IMG/VR virus record: IMGVR_UViG_3300032245_000870
Span: 1 to 23,716 of that record
Direction: 5' to 3' (one strand)
Length of the DNA: 23,716 nt
From: a virus
Shown here: piece after piece, positions 1 to 7,354 of the stretch
Layout of the letters: each line of letters starts with the position of its first letter
How positions within the stretch are numbered: the stretch's first letter is position 1
Translations under genes and position numbers: made by a program
The notes under the pieces: generated by a model
What the model was told of the DNA's origin: nothing
What the model saw: the letters and a program-made list of their open reading frames with translations, nothing else
Databases searched by the model: none

Positions 1-2004
1 GCCCCCGAACTTGAGGTCGTGGCGAAGGTGACAGCCGACAGCCCGTCGCCGCTGCAGGTAGCGAACGTGCAGGCGGTGCAGGCTCTGCTTGCGGCGCTGA
101 AGCCGTCGCAGATGGCACCGACCCCGCTGGCACCTGACGCGGTGGTGCTGCTGCTTCAGTCGGCGGGCGTGAGCGAGGTAAACGCGCGGGCGATGGTGGC
201 GGCGCAGCTGGCTGTACCTGACGCGGTCGCAGAGGCGCCCGTAGCAGGGCAGGAAGGCGGGGGCGCGGCACCTGCCGCTGCACCTGTCGCGGCAGAGGTC
301 GGCACGCCTGCGCCGTCGACGCAGCCGCAGGTCGTGGTCGGCGGCAACATCGAAGTGCCAGCGGCGATCGGGGAAGCGGCAGCGTTCGCCCCGGTCAAGC
401 CTGCGGGGGAGATGTCAGACCTATCAGACGAGGTCGACACGCAGCCGACTGCTGAGATGGCAACGGTCGCCGAGCGGGCGCTGACCTGGCGTGCCGAACA
501 CGGTCGGGGCGGCACGGATGTCGGGGTGGCGCGTGCGCGTGACATCAAGAACCGCAAGGCGCTGTCAGAGCAGACGGTGCGGCGGATGGCGTCGTACTTC
601 GCCCGGCACGAAGTCGACAAGAAGGGCAAGGGGTTCGACAGCGGCGGCGACGGCTACCCCTCGGCGGGTCGAATCGCGTGGGATCTGTGGGGCGGCGACG
701 CGGGTGCGGCGTGGTCGGCGCGCAAGGTCGAAGAGTTCGATCGGTTGGCGGGCGACCTTGCCGAGACGGCGGGGCTGCTGTCGGCGTCGCTGGCAGATCA
801 TCCTGACGTCGTGGTGCCTGACAGCGTGAAGGCTGCAGCTGCAGCGGCGCTTGCGGCGCACCGTGCGTCGAAGGCGAAGACCAGCGACAGCGGCGCCCTT
901 GTGTACGCACGCGACTTGGCTGCAGGCAAGCGCCTAGCATGGGGTCGCGTGATGCGGCTTGCCGAGTACTTCCTGAAGCAGCACCCGCAGCACGTCGGCA
1001 CGAAGGCGTACTTGGCGCACGGGCCGTCTTGGCACGCCTACCAGTTGCGCGGCGGCGATGCTGCGCGGGCGTGGGTGCGGTCGCTGCTGACGTCGTACGC
1101 CAGCGGGGCGCATCAACGGGCTGCACGGCTTGCGGCGATGGGTACCGGCACGGGCGACCTAGCAGACGGCGAACCTGACGGGGTGCTAGTGGTCGGGGCT
1201 GACGGTCGCGAGTTCGTGACGTACCGGATGCTGCGCCCCGAAGAGGAGGTCGTGGCGTGGGTGACGTTGGCAGAGGGTCGGCGCGACCTTGACGTCGAAC
1301 TGTCGAAGAAGCTGGAGGCGATCAGCGCTCGGCACCGGGAAGCGGTCATCGAAGGCCTTGCCGACGGATGGCAGGCGGGGGAGCGCGATCGGATCTGGTC
1401 GCAGTTCGTCGCCGAGTACCAGACGGCGCTGACAGAGGCTGCAGGCGCCCTTCGCGCTGACGTGTCGGCGACGGTGCTAGACGAGGCGCGACGGGCTGCG
1501 CGCGGGGGTGCTATCGCGACGATCAGCATCGACAACGTGGCAGCCGGTCAGGCGGCGCTTGCGGCACGTGCCGACGAGCAGTTAGCGCGTGCGGCAGCGA
1601 TGACGCAGAAGGCGGGCGAAGTGATGGCGGACCGGGTGCAGGGCGAGGTCGAAAGCGCGATCCTCGGCGGCGCTGCGATGGAGGCCTTCGAATCGCGCAT
1701 CACCCCGCTAGGCCTGCTGTCGTCGGGGCTCGAATCGCGCAACACGGTCGAAGGTGCGGCACGTGTCGCCGAGTACGCGAACACGCCAGCGGCGCTAGGG
1801 TTGATGCCGACTGAAGCGGTGCGGTCGTCGATTCCTGACGGCAAGCGGTGCGATATCTGCGCCGAGCGCGACGGCATTCGGATCAACCTTGTCAGCGAAG
1901 ACGGCGACCCGGTGGAGATCCCGCCGCTGCCCGACCCCGACTGCGAAGGCGGTGCGTCGCGTTGCCGGTGCGGGTGGTTCGTGATCTACGGCAAGATCGA
2001 CTAG
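1..2004 (+). CDS. Partial head protein: possible portal C-terminus, two GGDA domains, Mu F-like C-terminus
   Basis: The frame is open to the window edge, so the gene is 5'-truncated. A GTG at 19 is only an internal candidate start (residues are numbered from it, 661 aa). Residues 10-66 are helical (LAPDAVVLLLQSAGV) and remind me of portal C-termini. An Ala/Pro-rich linker follows to about 150. Residues 169-237 and 294-357 are two copies of one domain (shared pattern ARD..., then YF..H, then W...GGDA..AW). Residues 611-651 hold CDIC and, further on, C...CRC, like the cysteine cluster of Mu F-type minor head proteins. Its place before the protease, decoration and capsid genes fits a head or DNA-ejection role. 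Its TAG stop shares the palindrome CTAG with the stop of the opposing methyltransferase gene. The CDS is certain; the portal part is inference. Confidence 0.75.
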   Translation, partial: APELEVVAKVTADSPSPLQVANVQAVQALLAALKPSQMAPTPLAPDAVVLLLQSAGVSEVNARAMVAAQLAVPDAVAEAPVAGQEGGGAAPAAAPVAAEVGTPAPSTQPQVVVGGNIEVPAAIGEAAAFAPVKPAGEMSDLSDEVDTQPTAEMATVAERALTWRAEHGRGGTDVGVARARDIKNRKALSEQTVRRMASYFARHEVDKKGKGFDSGGDGYPSAGRIAWDLWGGDAGAAWSARKVEEFDRLAGDLAETAGLLSASLADHPDVVVPDSVKAAAAAALAAHRASKAKTSDSGALVYARDLAAGKRLAWGRVMRLAEYFLKQHPQHVGTKAYLAHGPSWHAYQLRGGDAARAWVRSLLTSYASGAHQRAARLAAMGTGTGDLADGEPDGVLVVGADGREFVTYRMLRPEEEVVAWVTLAEGRRDLDVELSKKLEAISARHREAVIEGLADGWQAGERDRIWSQFVAEYQTALTEAAGALRADVSATVLDEARRAARGGAIATISIDNVAAGQAALAARADEQLARAAAMTQKAGEVMADRVQGEVESAILGGAAMEAFESRITPLGLLSSGLESRNTVEGAARVAEYANTPAALGLMPTEAVRSSIPDGKRCDICAERDGIRINLVSEDGDPVEIPPLPDPDCEGGASRCRCGWFVIYGKID

Positions 2005-3146
2005 GCCTTCGTGGCGCGGTCGACGGCGTCGATGCGTTCACCGATCCATCGCATGACCGGCACGGCCATCGAGTTGCCGATTGCCTTGTAGCGGGGGCCG
2101 TCGGCGGCGGGCTTGCCTCTGTAGGGAATGTTCGTCCAGTCGTCGGGGAAGCCCTGCAGGCGTTCGCATTCGACGGGAGTGAGGCGCCGCACGGCAAGGG
2201 GCGCAGGCGTGACGATGGCGACCGTGGCGCGGCTGTCGCCGCTGTCGAAGACCGACAAGGTGGGGGCGGGTCGATCGGCCTGCCACGTTTCGTCGTCGTC
2301 AGCGGAGCGCGCCCGCTTGGCCTTGACGAAGGGAGCGGCTACCGCGTGCGGGCCTTTCGCGACGATGGCGCTCATCGTCTGACTTGCTTCGATGCGGGGT
2401 TCGTATTGCGCCCCGACGCCCTGGTTGAAGGCGGCACCGTCGATGACGACGGGCGGAGCTGCGATCAGTCGCCCTGTGTATGCATCTTGCCCGCCGTAGG
2501 ATCCGAGATGGCTGTCGGCGCAGAGCGTGCCGACAGTGTCAGCGCCTCGGTCAGCGCTGGCGGCAGTGCCTTCCCCCGACGTTCGGCGCGGCGCAGGATC
2601 CCCGCGCAGGCCTTCTGGCTCAAGTAGAACCGTGGCGGCACGTCGCCAGTCTGTAGCGTTTGCGACAACGAAGACACGACGGCGGCGCTGTGCCACTCCG
2701 AAGTGCTGTGCGTCCAAAATGCGGTAGGCGAACCCGTACCCGAGTTCGACCAGCGCCCCGAGGAAGGCGCCAAAATCCCGCCCTCCGTTCGATGACAGGA
2801 CGCCGGGGACATTCTCCCACACAACCCATTCGGGGCGAAGTCGGTCGACGATAGCCAAGAATGTGAGGGCGAGGTTGCCACGCGGGTCAACCATTCCGGC
2901 ACGCAGCCCGGCGACGCTGAAAGACTGGCAGGGGGTTCCTCCGACCACAAGGTCAACTGATCTGGGTTCGATGTTCCAGTTCGCATGGGTCGTCATGTCT
3001 CCGAAGTTCGGCACGGCGGGGAAGCGGTGCTGCAGCACGGCGCAGGGGAAGGGTTCGATCTCGCTGACGCCGACTGCCTGCCACTGCAGGTCGTGCCACG
3101 CGACAGAGGCGGCTTCGATACCCGAGCAGATCGACAGGTACTTCAC
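2001..3146 (-). CDS. C5-cytosine DNA methyltransferase
   Basis: 381 aa, GTG start. It transfers a methyl group from S-adenosylmethionine to C5 of cytosine in DNA. The motifs appear in family order: SAM-binding SICSGIEAAS (5-14), PCQ with catalytic Cys73, ENV (111-113), QRRRR (153-157), a variable region of about 130 residues that would set the target, RRLTPVECERLQGFPDDW, and a final GNSMAVPV motif. All key residues are present, so it is probably active. It lies antisense inside the head operon. Its start overlaps the stop of the upstream HTH gene as GTGA (3143-3146), which suggests a two-gene unit with translational coupling. No restriction enzyme is adjacent. Known for the family: phages carry such orphan enzymes to evade host restriction. 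The target sequence cannot be read from the protein. Confidence 0.95.
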   Translation of the reverse strand: MKYLSICSGIEAASVAWHDLQWQAVGVSEIEPFPCAVLQHRFPAVPNFGDMTTHANWNIEPRSVDLVVGGTPCQSFSVAGLRAGMVDPRGNLALTFLAIVDRLRPEWVVWENVPGVLSSNGGRDFGAFLGALVELGYGFAYRILDAQHFGVAQRRRRVFVVANATDWRRAATVLLEPEGLRGDPAPRRTSGEGTAASADRGADTVGTLCADSHLGSYGGQDAYTGRLIAAPPVVIDGAAFNQGVGAQYEPRIEASQTMSAIVAKGPHAVAAPFVKAKRARSADDDETWQADRPAPTLSVFDSGDSRATVAIVTPAPLAVRRLTPVECERLQGFPDDWTNIPYRGKPAADGPRYKAIGNSMAVPVMRWIGERIDAVDRATKA

Positions 3147-3385
3147 GACGGGCTGCAGTCGCGGCAGCTGCAGTCGCGCAGGCGGTACTGCGTCGGCGCA
3201 CTGCCGCGCCCTTCGACGACGCCGACGATTTCGCCGTCGACGATGAGGCGCCCGACGTCAGCGCGCATCGCCTGGCGTCCGCCGAGTTCAATGCGTTCGG
3301 CAAGGCGTGCGGGGGAGGGGTGGAAGCCTGCGGCGTGTGCTGCACGGATGGCGTCAAGGATCATGCGTTGTCGTCGCGTCAGCAT
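3143..3385 (-). CDS. Small winged-helix DNA-binding protein (LexA N-terminus-like)
   Basis: 80 aa, ATG start. Residues 1-70 (LTRRQRMILDAI, then PSPARLAERI, then a YRLR strand) have the pattern of a LexA-type winged helix-turn-helix without the LexA protease domain. It lies upstream of the cytosine methyltransferase gene, overlapping it by four bases, so it may regulate that cassette from the divergent spacer 3386-3492. The C-terminus RDCSCRDCSPS comes from a tandem 15-base repeat (CTGCAGTCGCG at 3153-3163 and 3168-3178). The three closely spaced cysteines could bind metal or simply be a repeat-made tail. No good Shine-Dalgarno site is visible ahead of the ATG. The family call is moderately sure; the regulatory role is inference. 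Confidence 0.7.
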   Translation of the reverse strand: MLTRRQRMILDAIRAAHAAGFHPSPARLAERIELGGRQAMRADVGRLIVDGEIVGVVEGRGSAPTQYRLRDCSCRDCSPS

Positions 3386-3492
3386 AGGGGATCCGTTCGG
3401 GTGCTAGTAGGGGGCCGCTTCGCCCGCTAGCGGCACGCTACCGCACCACAGGGGGCTAGGCAAGGGGATCGGAGCGGTGCAGAAGTGGGTGC
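3386..3492. promoter_or_regulatory. Divergent spacer with palindromic operator candidate
   Basis: These 107 bases separate the leftward HTH/methyltransferase cassette from the rightward head genes, so promoters for both directions may lie here. They contain a perfect 10-base palindrome, CCGCTAGCGG (3424-3433), and further GCTAG words at 3403 and 3455. AGGGGATC occurs near each end (3386-3393 and 3463-3470). No convincing -35/-10 pair is visible. The likely ribosome site for the rightward gene is AAGTGGG just before 3493. An operator for the HTH protein is an inference from position only. Confidence 0.35.
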
Positions 3493-4719
3493 ATGAGATC
3501 TGCACGCTACAAAGTCCGCACGCAGTCGGTTGCCCTCGGCGACGACAGCGACCTGCGATGGGTGTCGATGATCCCCGAAGGGGCGATCTTCGCGCACGGG
3601 ATGGAGTGGCGCTTCGACGCTGACGCGACCGACCCCGACAACCTGCGCTTCACGTTCGACGACGCCGTCGAATCGCTAGAGCGGTGGCTTGCGGACTTCG
3701 CCCCGGCTGTGGCGATCGAGCATGACAAGAACGGCACGGCTGCAGGCTACCTGCGGCGCATTCGGGTGCTGACGGCATCGGAGGCGGCAGGCTACGGCAT
3801 CAAGCAGCCTGCGCCGCGCATGATCTACGGTGGTCTAGACCTGACGTCACCCCGCTGGGCCGAAGCGTTCGACGCTGGCGAAGTGCCGTACGTCAGCCCG
3901 AACATTCGGGCATGGGCAAGCACGGAACGCGATAGCGCGCCCGGCTACCCGTTCGCGATCGGCGAAGTCAGTTTCGTCACCGTTCCCCAGATCAAGTCTC
4001 AACAGGTGCCTGTCGCAGAGATGCGGGGGGTCGCCCTTTCCGAAGGTGGCAAGATGACTGGAATGACGATGGAAGATTGTGCGGCCTACTGCGCCGACGC
4101 CGGGCTCGACGAGATGGCGATCGCCGCTTTGATGGCGAAGCTGTTCCCTGACATGCACAAGGCAGACCACGAGGCGAACCCCGACCTGGCCGAAGACCCC
4201 GAAGCGATCGAGGCTGCGGCTGTCGCCGAGCTGCAGAAGGCTGCCGAGATGGAGAAGAAGGAAGACGAGGCGCTGCTGTCGGAGAACGGCAGGCTGAAGC
4301 GCGAGCTGGCGGCTGCCAAGCGCGCCTTCGCTGCGTCGTCGGTTCGCCAGCGTCTCGGCGCCCGCAAGGTTTCGACGGCGACCGAATCGCTGCTGACTGA
4401 TGCCTTCCTGCAGGGCGGCACGAAGTTCGAAGCCCTGCTTGCCGATCTCGGTGGGTCGAAGGCTGCACCCGCTGCTGCGGCGCCTGTCGCTGCCCGCACG
4501 GTGGCGCCCATCGCCCGCACGTCTGCCGACGCCAACCTTGCCGAGTGCCTGACGAACTACGCGAAGTTCGACGCGCTGACCGACGACCAGCAGTGGGAGC
4601 GGATCTGCGAGTTGGCGGACAAAGAGAACATCGCGCACTGGCAGGCCGCTTCGTGGATTCGCTACAGCCGGATGCCTGACAGCGTTCGCGAGCGTCGCGC
4701 TTCTGGCCTCGGCAAGTAA
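3493..4719 (+). CDS. Prohead protease/scaffold, Mu gpI-like
   Basis: 408 aa, ATG start. The N-terminal half (about 1-185) matches the pattern of Mu I-type head maturation proteases: AVAIEHDKNGTAAGYL (about 73-88), GLDLTSPRWAEAFDAGEVPYVSPNI (about 116-140), then an FVTVPQIKSQQ stretch where these proteins usually read LTN.PAI. In this family the C-terminal part is the internal scaffold. Here residues 215-290 are highly charged and helical (KKEDEALLSENGRLKRELAAAKR) and look like a coiled coil, followed by an Ala/Pro linker and a helical end. The protein would assemble and then process the prohead. It is directly upstream of the decoration and capsid genes, the usual position. A separate scaffold gene product from an internal start is possible but no strong internal site stood out. 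Confidence 0.8.
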   Translation: MRSARYKVRTQSVALGDDSDLRWVSMIPEGAIFAHGMEWRFDADATDPDNLRFTFDDAVESLERWLADFAPAVAIEHDKNGTAAGYLRRIRVLTASEAAGYGIKQPAPRMIYGGLDLTSPRWAEAFDAGEVPYVSPNIRAWASTERDSAPGYPFAIGEVSFVTVPQIKSQQVPVAEMRGVALSEGGKMTGMTMEDCAAYCADAGLDEMAIAALMAKLFPDMHKADHEANPDLAEDPEAIEAAAVAELQKAAEMEKKEDEALLSENGRLKRELAAAKRAFAASSVRQRLGARKVSTATESLLTDAFLQGGTKFEALLADLGGSKAAPAAAAPVAARTVAPIARTSADANLAECLTNYAKFDALTDDQQWERICELADKENIAHWQAASWIRYSRMPDSVRERRASGLGK

Positions 4720-4726
4720 TCACACC

Positions 4727-4758
4727 CCGCACCTGCGGAACCCTACCGGAGATCGATC
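4727..4758 (+). promoter_or_regulatory. Leader of first decoration gene: small hairpin plus ribosome binding site
   Basis: CCGC-ACCT-GCGG (4727-4738) can form a short hairpin. It is followed by ACCGGAGATCGATC and the ATG at 4759; GGAG (4748-4751) sits seven bases ahead of the start. The same layout precedes the capsid gene at 5695-5733, including the string ACCGGAGAT-GATCATGGCA with one base different. Confidence 0.5.
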
Positions 4759-5223
4759 ATGGCACTTGGCAATCTGACCTACAAGACCCCGAACGCGATC
4801 AACAAGATCGCACAAGACCTGTCCGCCAGCGAAGGCTGCGCGCTGAAGCTGTCGGCGCAGGGCGTCGTCAGCCTGGCGGTCACCACGGCTTCGCTGCCCT
4901 ACGGCGTCGTCGTCGTCGGCTGCGCCTCTGTCGATGGCACCTACTGGGCTTCGACGAACTCGACCACGAAGGCGCAGGGCGTCGTCGCGCAGTCGGCACT
5001 TGAGCTTGTCGACGCGCTCGGCTGCGTCGTGCAGGTGACCGCTTCGTCGACCGCTGCGATCGTCGCGGGCGACTTCATTCAGGTCGACTCTTCGACTGCT
5101 GACGGCGCCTTCAAGGCGAACAACAGCCCGGCTTCGACGACCTACGTGTGGGGCGTTGCCCTGACCGACTGCGCCGCGTCCGGCCAGTTCCTGCTTCGCT
5201 TCGCGCCCTACCGCGCAGCCTAA
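4759..5223 (+). CDS. Capsid decoration/cement protein, copy 1
   Basis: 154 aa, ATG start with GGAG at seven bases. It is a small, beta-rich protein high in Ala, Ser, Thr and Val, starting MALGNLTYKTPNAI. It clearly resembles the next gene along its whole length: shared MALG-TYKTPNAI, EGC, PYG-V-VG, LVD-LGC-VQV, ADG-F, WG-AL, and a final RF-P. Its place between the protease/scaffold and the major capsid gene is the usual place for capsid cement proteins (for example of DUF2190 type) that bind the outer face of the mature shell. The cement role is inferred from position, size and composition; I cannot confirm the family. Confidence 0.65.
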   Translation: MALGNLTYKTPNAINKIAQDLSASEGCALKLSAQGVVSLAVTTASLPYGVVVVGCASVDGTYWASTNSTTKAQGVVAQSALELVDALGCVVQVTASSTAAIVAGDFIQVDSSTADGAFKANNSPASTTYVWGVALTDCAASGQFLLRFAPYRAA

Positions 5224-5239
5224 CGACTAGGGGTCGACG

Positions 5240-5689
5240 ATGGCACTAGGCTACACCACCTACAAGACGCCGAACGCGATCTTCACGATCAACAGCGACC
5301 TGACCGACAAGGAAGGCTGCGGTGTCTTCCTGCTCGATCAGGGCAAGGTTGCGCTTGCGTACCAGTTGACCGACGTTCCGTACGGCATCGTCACGGTCGG
5401 CGGGCCGTCTGAAGACGGGGTCACCTACCCCGGCTTGATCGGCGGGTCGTCGGTCGAGTTCGTCGACATGCTCGGCTGCACGGTGCAGGTCGCGATCAGC
5501 GGCACAACCGGCGTCATTGCCGGTCAACCCTTGTGGATCGACGAAGGCTACGCTGACGGCACGTTCACGGTGGCGGCACCGAACGCAATCGGGCAGTGGA
5601 TCTGGGGCTTCGCTCTGACGAACTGCAACGATGGCGAGCAGTGCCTGATGCGCTTCCAACCACAGTACGTCTGGTACATCGCCCCCTAA
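5240..5689 (+). CDS. Capsid decoration/cement protein, copy 2
   Basis: 149 aa, ATG start; AGGGG (5228-5232) is the ribosome site. It is a paralogue of the previous gene with conserved blocks at the start (MALGYTTYKTPNAI), middle (EFVDMLGCTVQV) and end (WGFALTNCNDGEQCLMRFQP). It differs by an aromatic C-terminus (YVWYIAP). The tandem arrangement points to duplication followed by divergence. The two may occupy different sites on the shell, or one may be a head fibre base. These are inferences; the sequence shows only the duplication and the head-module position. Confidence 0.65.
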   Translation: MALGYTTYKTPNAIFTINSDLTDKEGCGVFLLDQGKVALAYQLTDVPYGIVTVGGPSEDGVTYPGLIGGSSVEFVDMLGCTVQVAISGTTGVIAGQPLWIDEGYADGTFTVAAPNAIGQWIWGFALTNCNDGEQCLMRFQPQYVWYIAP

Positions 5690-5694
5690 CACAA

Positions 5695-5733
5695 CCCGCG
5701 CCTTCGCGGGCGCTCTTCGACCGGAGATAGATC
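5695..5733 (+). promoter_or_regulatory. Leader of capsid gene: GC hairpin plus strong ribosome binding site
   Basis: CCCGCG-CCTT-CGCGGG (5695-5710) is a perfect six-base-pair hairpin. GACCGGAGATAGATC then leads to the ATG at 5734, with GGAG at 5723-5726. No T-run follows, so a complete terminator is unlikely. A role in mRNA stability or partial termination ahead of the most highly expressed gene is more plausible. Confidence 0.5.
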
Positions 5734-6771
5734 ATGGCATTCGCGTTCCCGTCAGTTGGTGTCAATACCGGCGCACTTCGCCCCGGCGTACTTCAGCGGA
5801 TCTCGCTCTTCCGCACCGGCGCAGCTGGCACGCAGTCGATGGAGCTTTCGCCCATCGTCAAGGTGCCGACCCGTCAGGGCTTCTACCACTACTTCGCCGA
5901 GAACGACGCCCTTCCTGGCGGCGACTACTCGACCGTGTCGGCGACCGGCGCGCAGGCGATTCAGGCTGTCGACTACGACACCCCCGCTTCGCCCGGCGGC
6001 CTCCGCATCACGTCGGCAGCCTATCAGGCGTCGATCTACCGTTGGGGCTTCAACGTCTTCACGCTGAAGCAGATCGATGAGTTCGCTGCACGCGGCGAAG
6101 ACATCACTGCCCGGTACGCTGACAAGCTGTCGATTCAGGGTCGTCAGCACCACGCTGCGATCACCGGCTACGCGCTTCGCCAGTCCGCCAACTACGGCAG
6201 CAGCAGCGCCGTGACCGACGGCGGCCTGCAGTCCGCGCAGCTGCAGAAGACGTTCAACGACCTTCTGCTTGCTTCGGCGGCTGACGGCTGTGACATCGAG
6301 GGTGGCCGTTGGGTTGCGACCTGCAACTTGACCACGGCGAACCGCCTGCTCGGCAAGAACGAGGTCTTCCAGATGGGCTACGGCATCGCGTCGAACGATG
6401 CCGGTACCGCGCAGTACCGCGCCGGTGCCAGCGACATGACGCAGCTGAAGGCCTTCTTCGCGTCGCGCCTGATCGTGCCTCTCGACCTGGTCGTGCTTCC
6501 GACCTACCTGCCGACGAACGCGTCGCAGACGGGCGTCAGCGTCCTGACCGACGGCAACGTGTCGATCTTCAAGGTCGCCGAGGCCTACGGCGACAGCGGC
6601 TTCCTGCAGACCTTCACGCCCGACCCGAACGCGGCGCTCGGTCAGATCTACAGCTACGACACGAACAACCCGAAGGGCATCGCGATGCATGTCGAGAGCG
6701 ACTACGGCGTTGTCGTGCTCGGCGGCACCGCGAACAAGTGGGCGCGTCTGGCGACCGGCATCAGCGCCTAG
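5734..6771 (+). CDS. Major capsid protein
   Basis: 345 aa, ATG start with GGAG seven bases ahead. The size, the position after protease/scaffold and decoration genes, and the strong leader fit the main shell protein of an HK97-fold capsid. The N-terminus has no obvious long delta domain; if the protease trims it, the cut would be within the first tens of residues. Sequence features are capsid-like: an early charged stretch (FYHYFAENDALPGGDYST), a helical middle (LKQIDEFAARGEDITARYADKL), an NLTTANRLL segment, and a beta-rich C-terminus with GIAMHVESDYGVVVL. It is followed by a strong hairpin at 6781. I did not recognise a specific named family, so the call rests mainly on context. Confidence 0.8.
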   Translation: MAFAFPSVGVNTGALRPGVLQRISLFRTGAAGTQSMELSPIVKVPTRQGFYHYFAENDALPGGDYSTVSATGAQAIQAVDYDTPASPGGLRITSAAYQASIYRWGFNVFTLKQIDEFAARGEDITARYADKLSIQGRQHHAAITGYALRQSANYGSSSAVTDGGLQSAQLQKTFNDLLLASAADGCDIEGGRWVATCNLTTANRLLGKNEVFQMGYGIASNDAGTAQYRAGASDMTQLKAFFASRLIVPLDLVVLPTYLPTNASQTGVSVLTDGNVSIFKVAEAYGDSGFLQTFTPDPNAALGQIYSYDTNNPKGIAMHVESDYGVVVLGGTANKWARLATGISA

Positions 6772-6780
6772 CAGGCGTAG

Positions 6781-6802
6781 GGGGCGGGCTTCGGCTCGCC
6801 CC
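6781..6802 (+). terminator. Hairpin with TTCG tetraloop after capsid gene
   Basis: GGGGCGGGC (6781-6789), loop TTCG, then GCTCGCCCC (6794-6802) form a nine-base-pair stem with one G-U pair. The TTCG loop is exceptionally stable. Only TTGTC follows, so termination is probably partial; it could also protect the 3' end of capsid mRNA. The rest of the 90-base spacer holds no gene and ends in GGGAGG, the ribosome site of the next gene. Confidence 0.5.
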
Positions 6803-6861
6803 TTGTCAGAAGCGCGTCGCAGCCCCTCCCTGCGGCGCCCTTCTGTCAAGGGAGGCACAAA

Positions 6862-7344
6862 ATGGCAGACTACTACACCTTCGGCGTCGTGCCTGCTGAC
6901 GTGGGCCGCTACGTGCCGCGCTTCGCCTACGACACGACCAGCGCGCCGTCGCTGGCGCAGGCGCAAGACATCATCGACGACCACGCTGCCGACCTGTGTG
7001 CCTTCCTCTACGGCATGGGCGTCGCGGTGCAGGCGTTGAACAACAACCCGACGCTGGCGATGTACCGCACGGCGCAGCGGTACATCCTGCTGCGGCTGTC
7101 GGCGCAGGTGCTGCGGCTGCGGCAGCAGAACAGTCAGACGATGGCAGACCGGCTCGACGAAGAGGCTGACGCGGTCATGAAGCGGCTGCGTGAGATCCCG
7201 CAGGACATGGGGTCGACCCGGCCGGTGTCGGTCACGTCGGCGAACATCCTGCACTCGAACGCCGACTACCCTGGCGACATCTACCGCGCGTCGATTCAGT
7301 CAGGGTCACGCCTGGCGATCAACGCGCAAGTCGACAAGATGTGA
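6862..7344 (+). CDS. Head-tail adaptor protein
   Basis: 160 aa, ATG start with AGGGAGG ahead. The protein is mostly helical: SLAQAQDIIDDHAADLCAFLYGMGV (about 32-56), then a YRTAQRYILLRLSAQVLRLRQQ helix and an EEADAVMKRLREI helix. This all-helix layout, with an early aspartate-rich helix followed by an Arg/Leu-rich one, is typical of gp6/gp15-type adaptor proteins that sit under the portal. It is the first gene after the capsid gene, as expected. No enzymatic motif is visible. The functional call is from fold pattern and position. Confidence 0.6.
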   Translation: MADYYTFGVVPADVGRYVPRFAYDTTSAPSLAQAQDIIDDHAADLCAFLYGMGVAVQALNNNPTLAMYRTAQRYILLRLSAQVLRLRQQNSQTMADRLDEEADAVMKRLREIPQDMGSTRPVSVTSANILHSNADYPGDIYRASIQSGSRLAINAQVDKM

Positions 7345-7354
7345 GGGGGTCGAC

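Noticed and set aside
832-845. GCTGCAGCTGCAGC palindrome as a genome-wide regulatory site
   Set aside because: Here and at 19728-19741 it lies in Ala-rich coding sequence, where repeated GCT/GCA codons create it by chance; only the copy at 23695-23708 lies outside a gene I can see.
1848-2627. 259-codon plus-strand frame across the methyltransferase gene
   Set aside because: It is antisense to a gene with all C5-methyltransferase motifs; the translation has no recognisable fold and starts inside the preceding head gene.
5752-7254. 500-codon open frame on the minus strand opposite the capsid gene
   Set aside because: Low-complexity Arg/Val/His-rich translation typical of the antisense of GC-rich genes; it has no ribosome site and spans the real capsid and adaptor genes.
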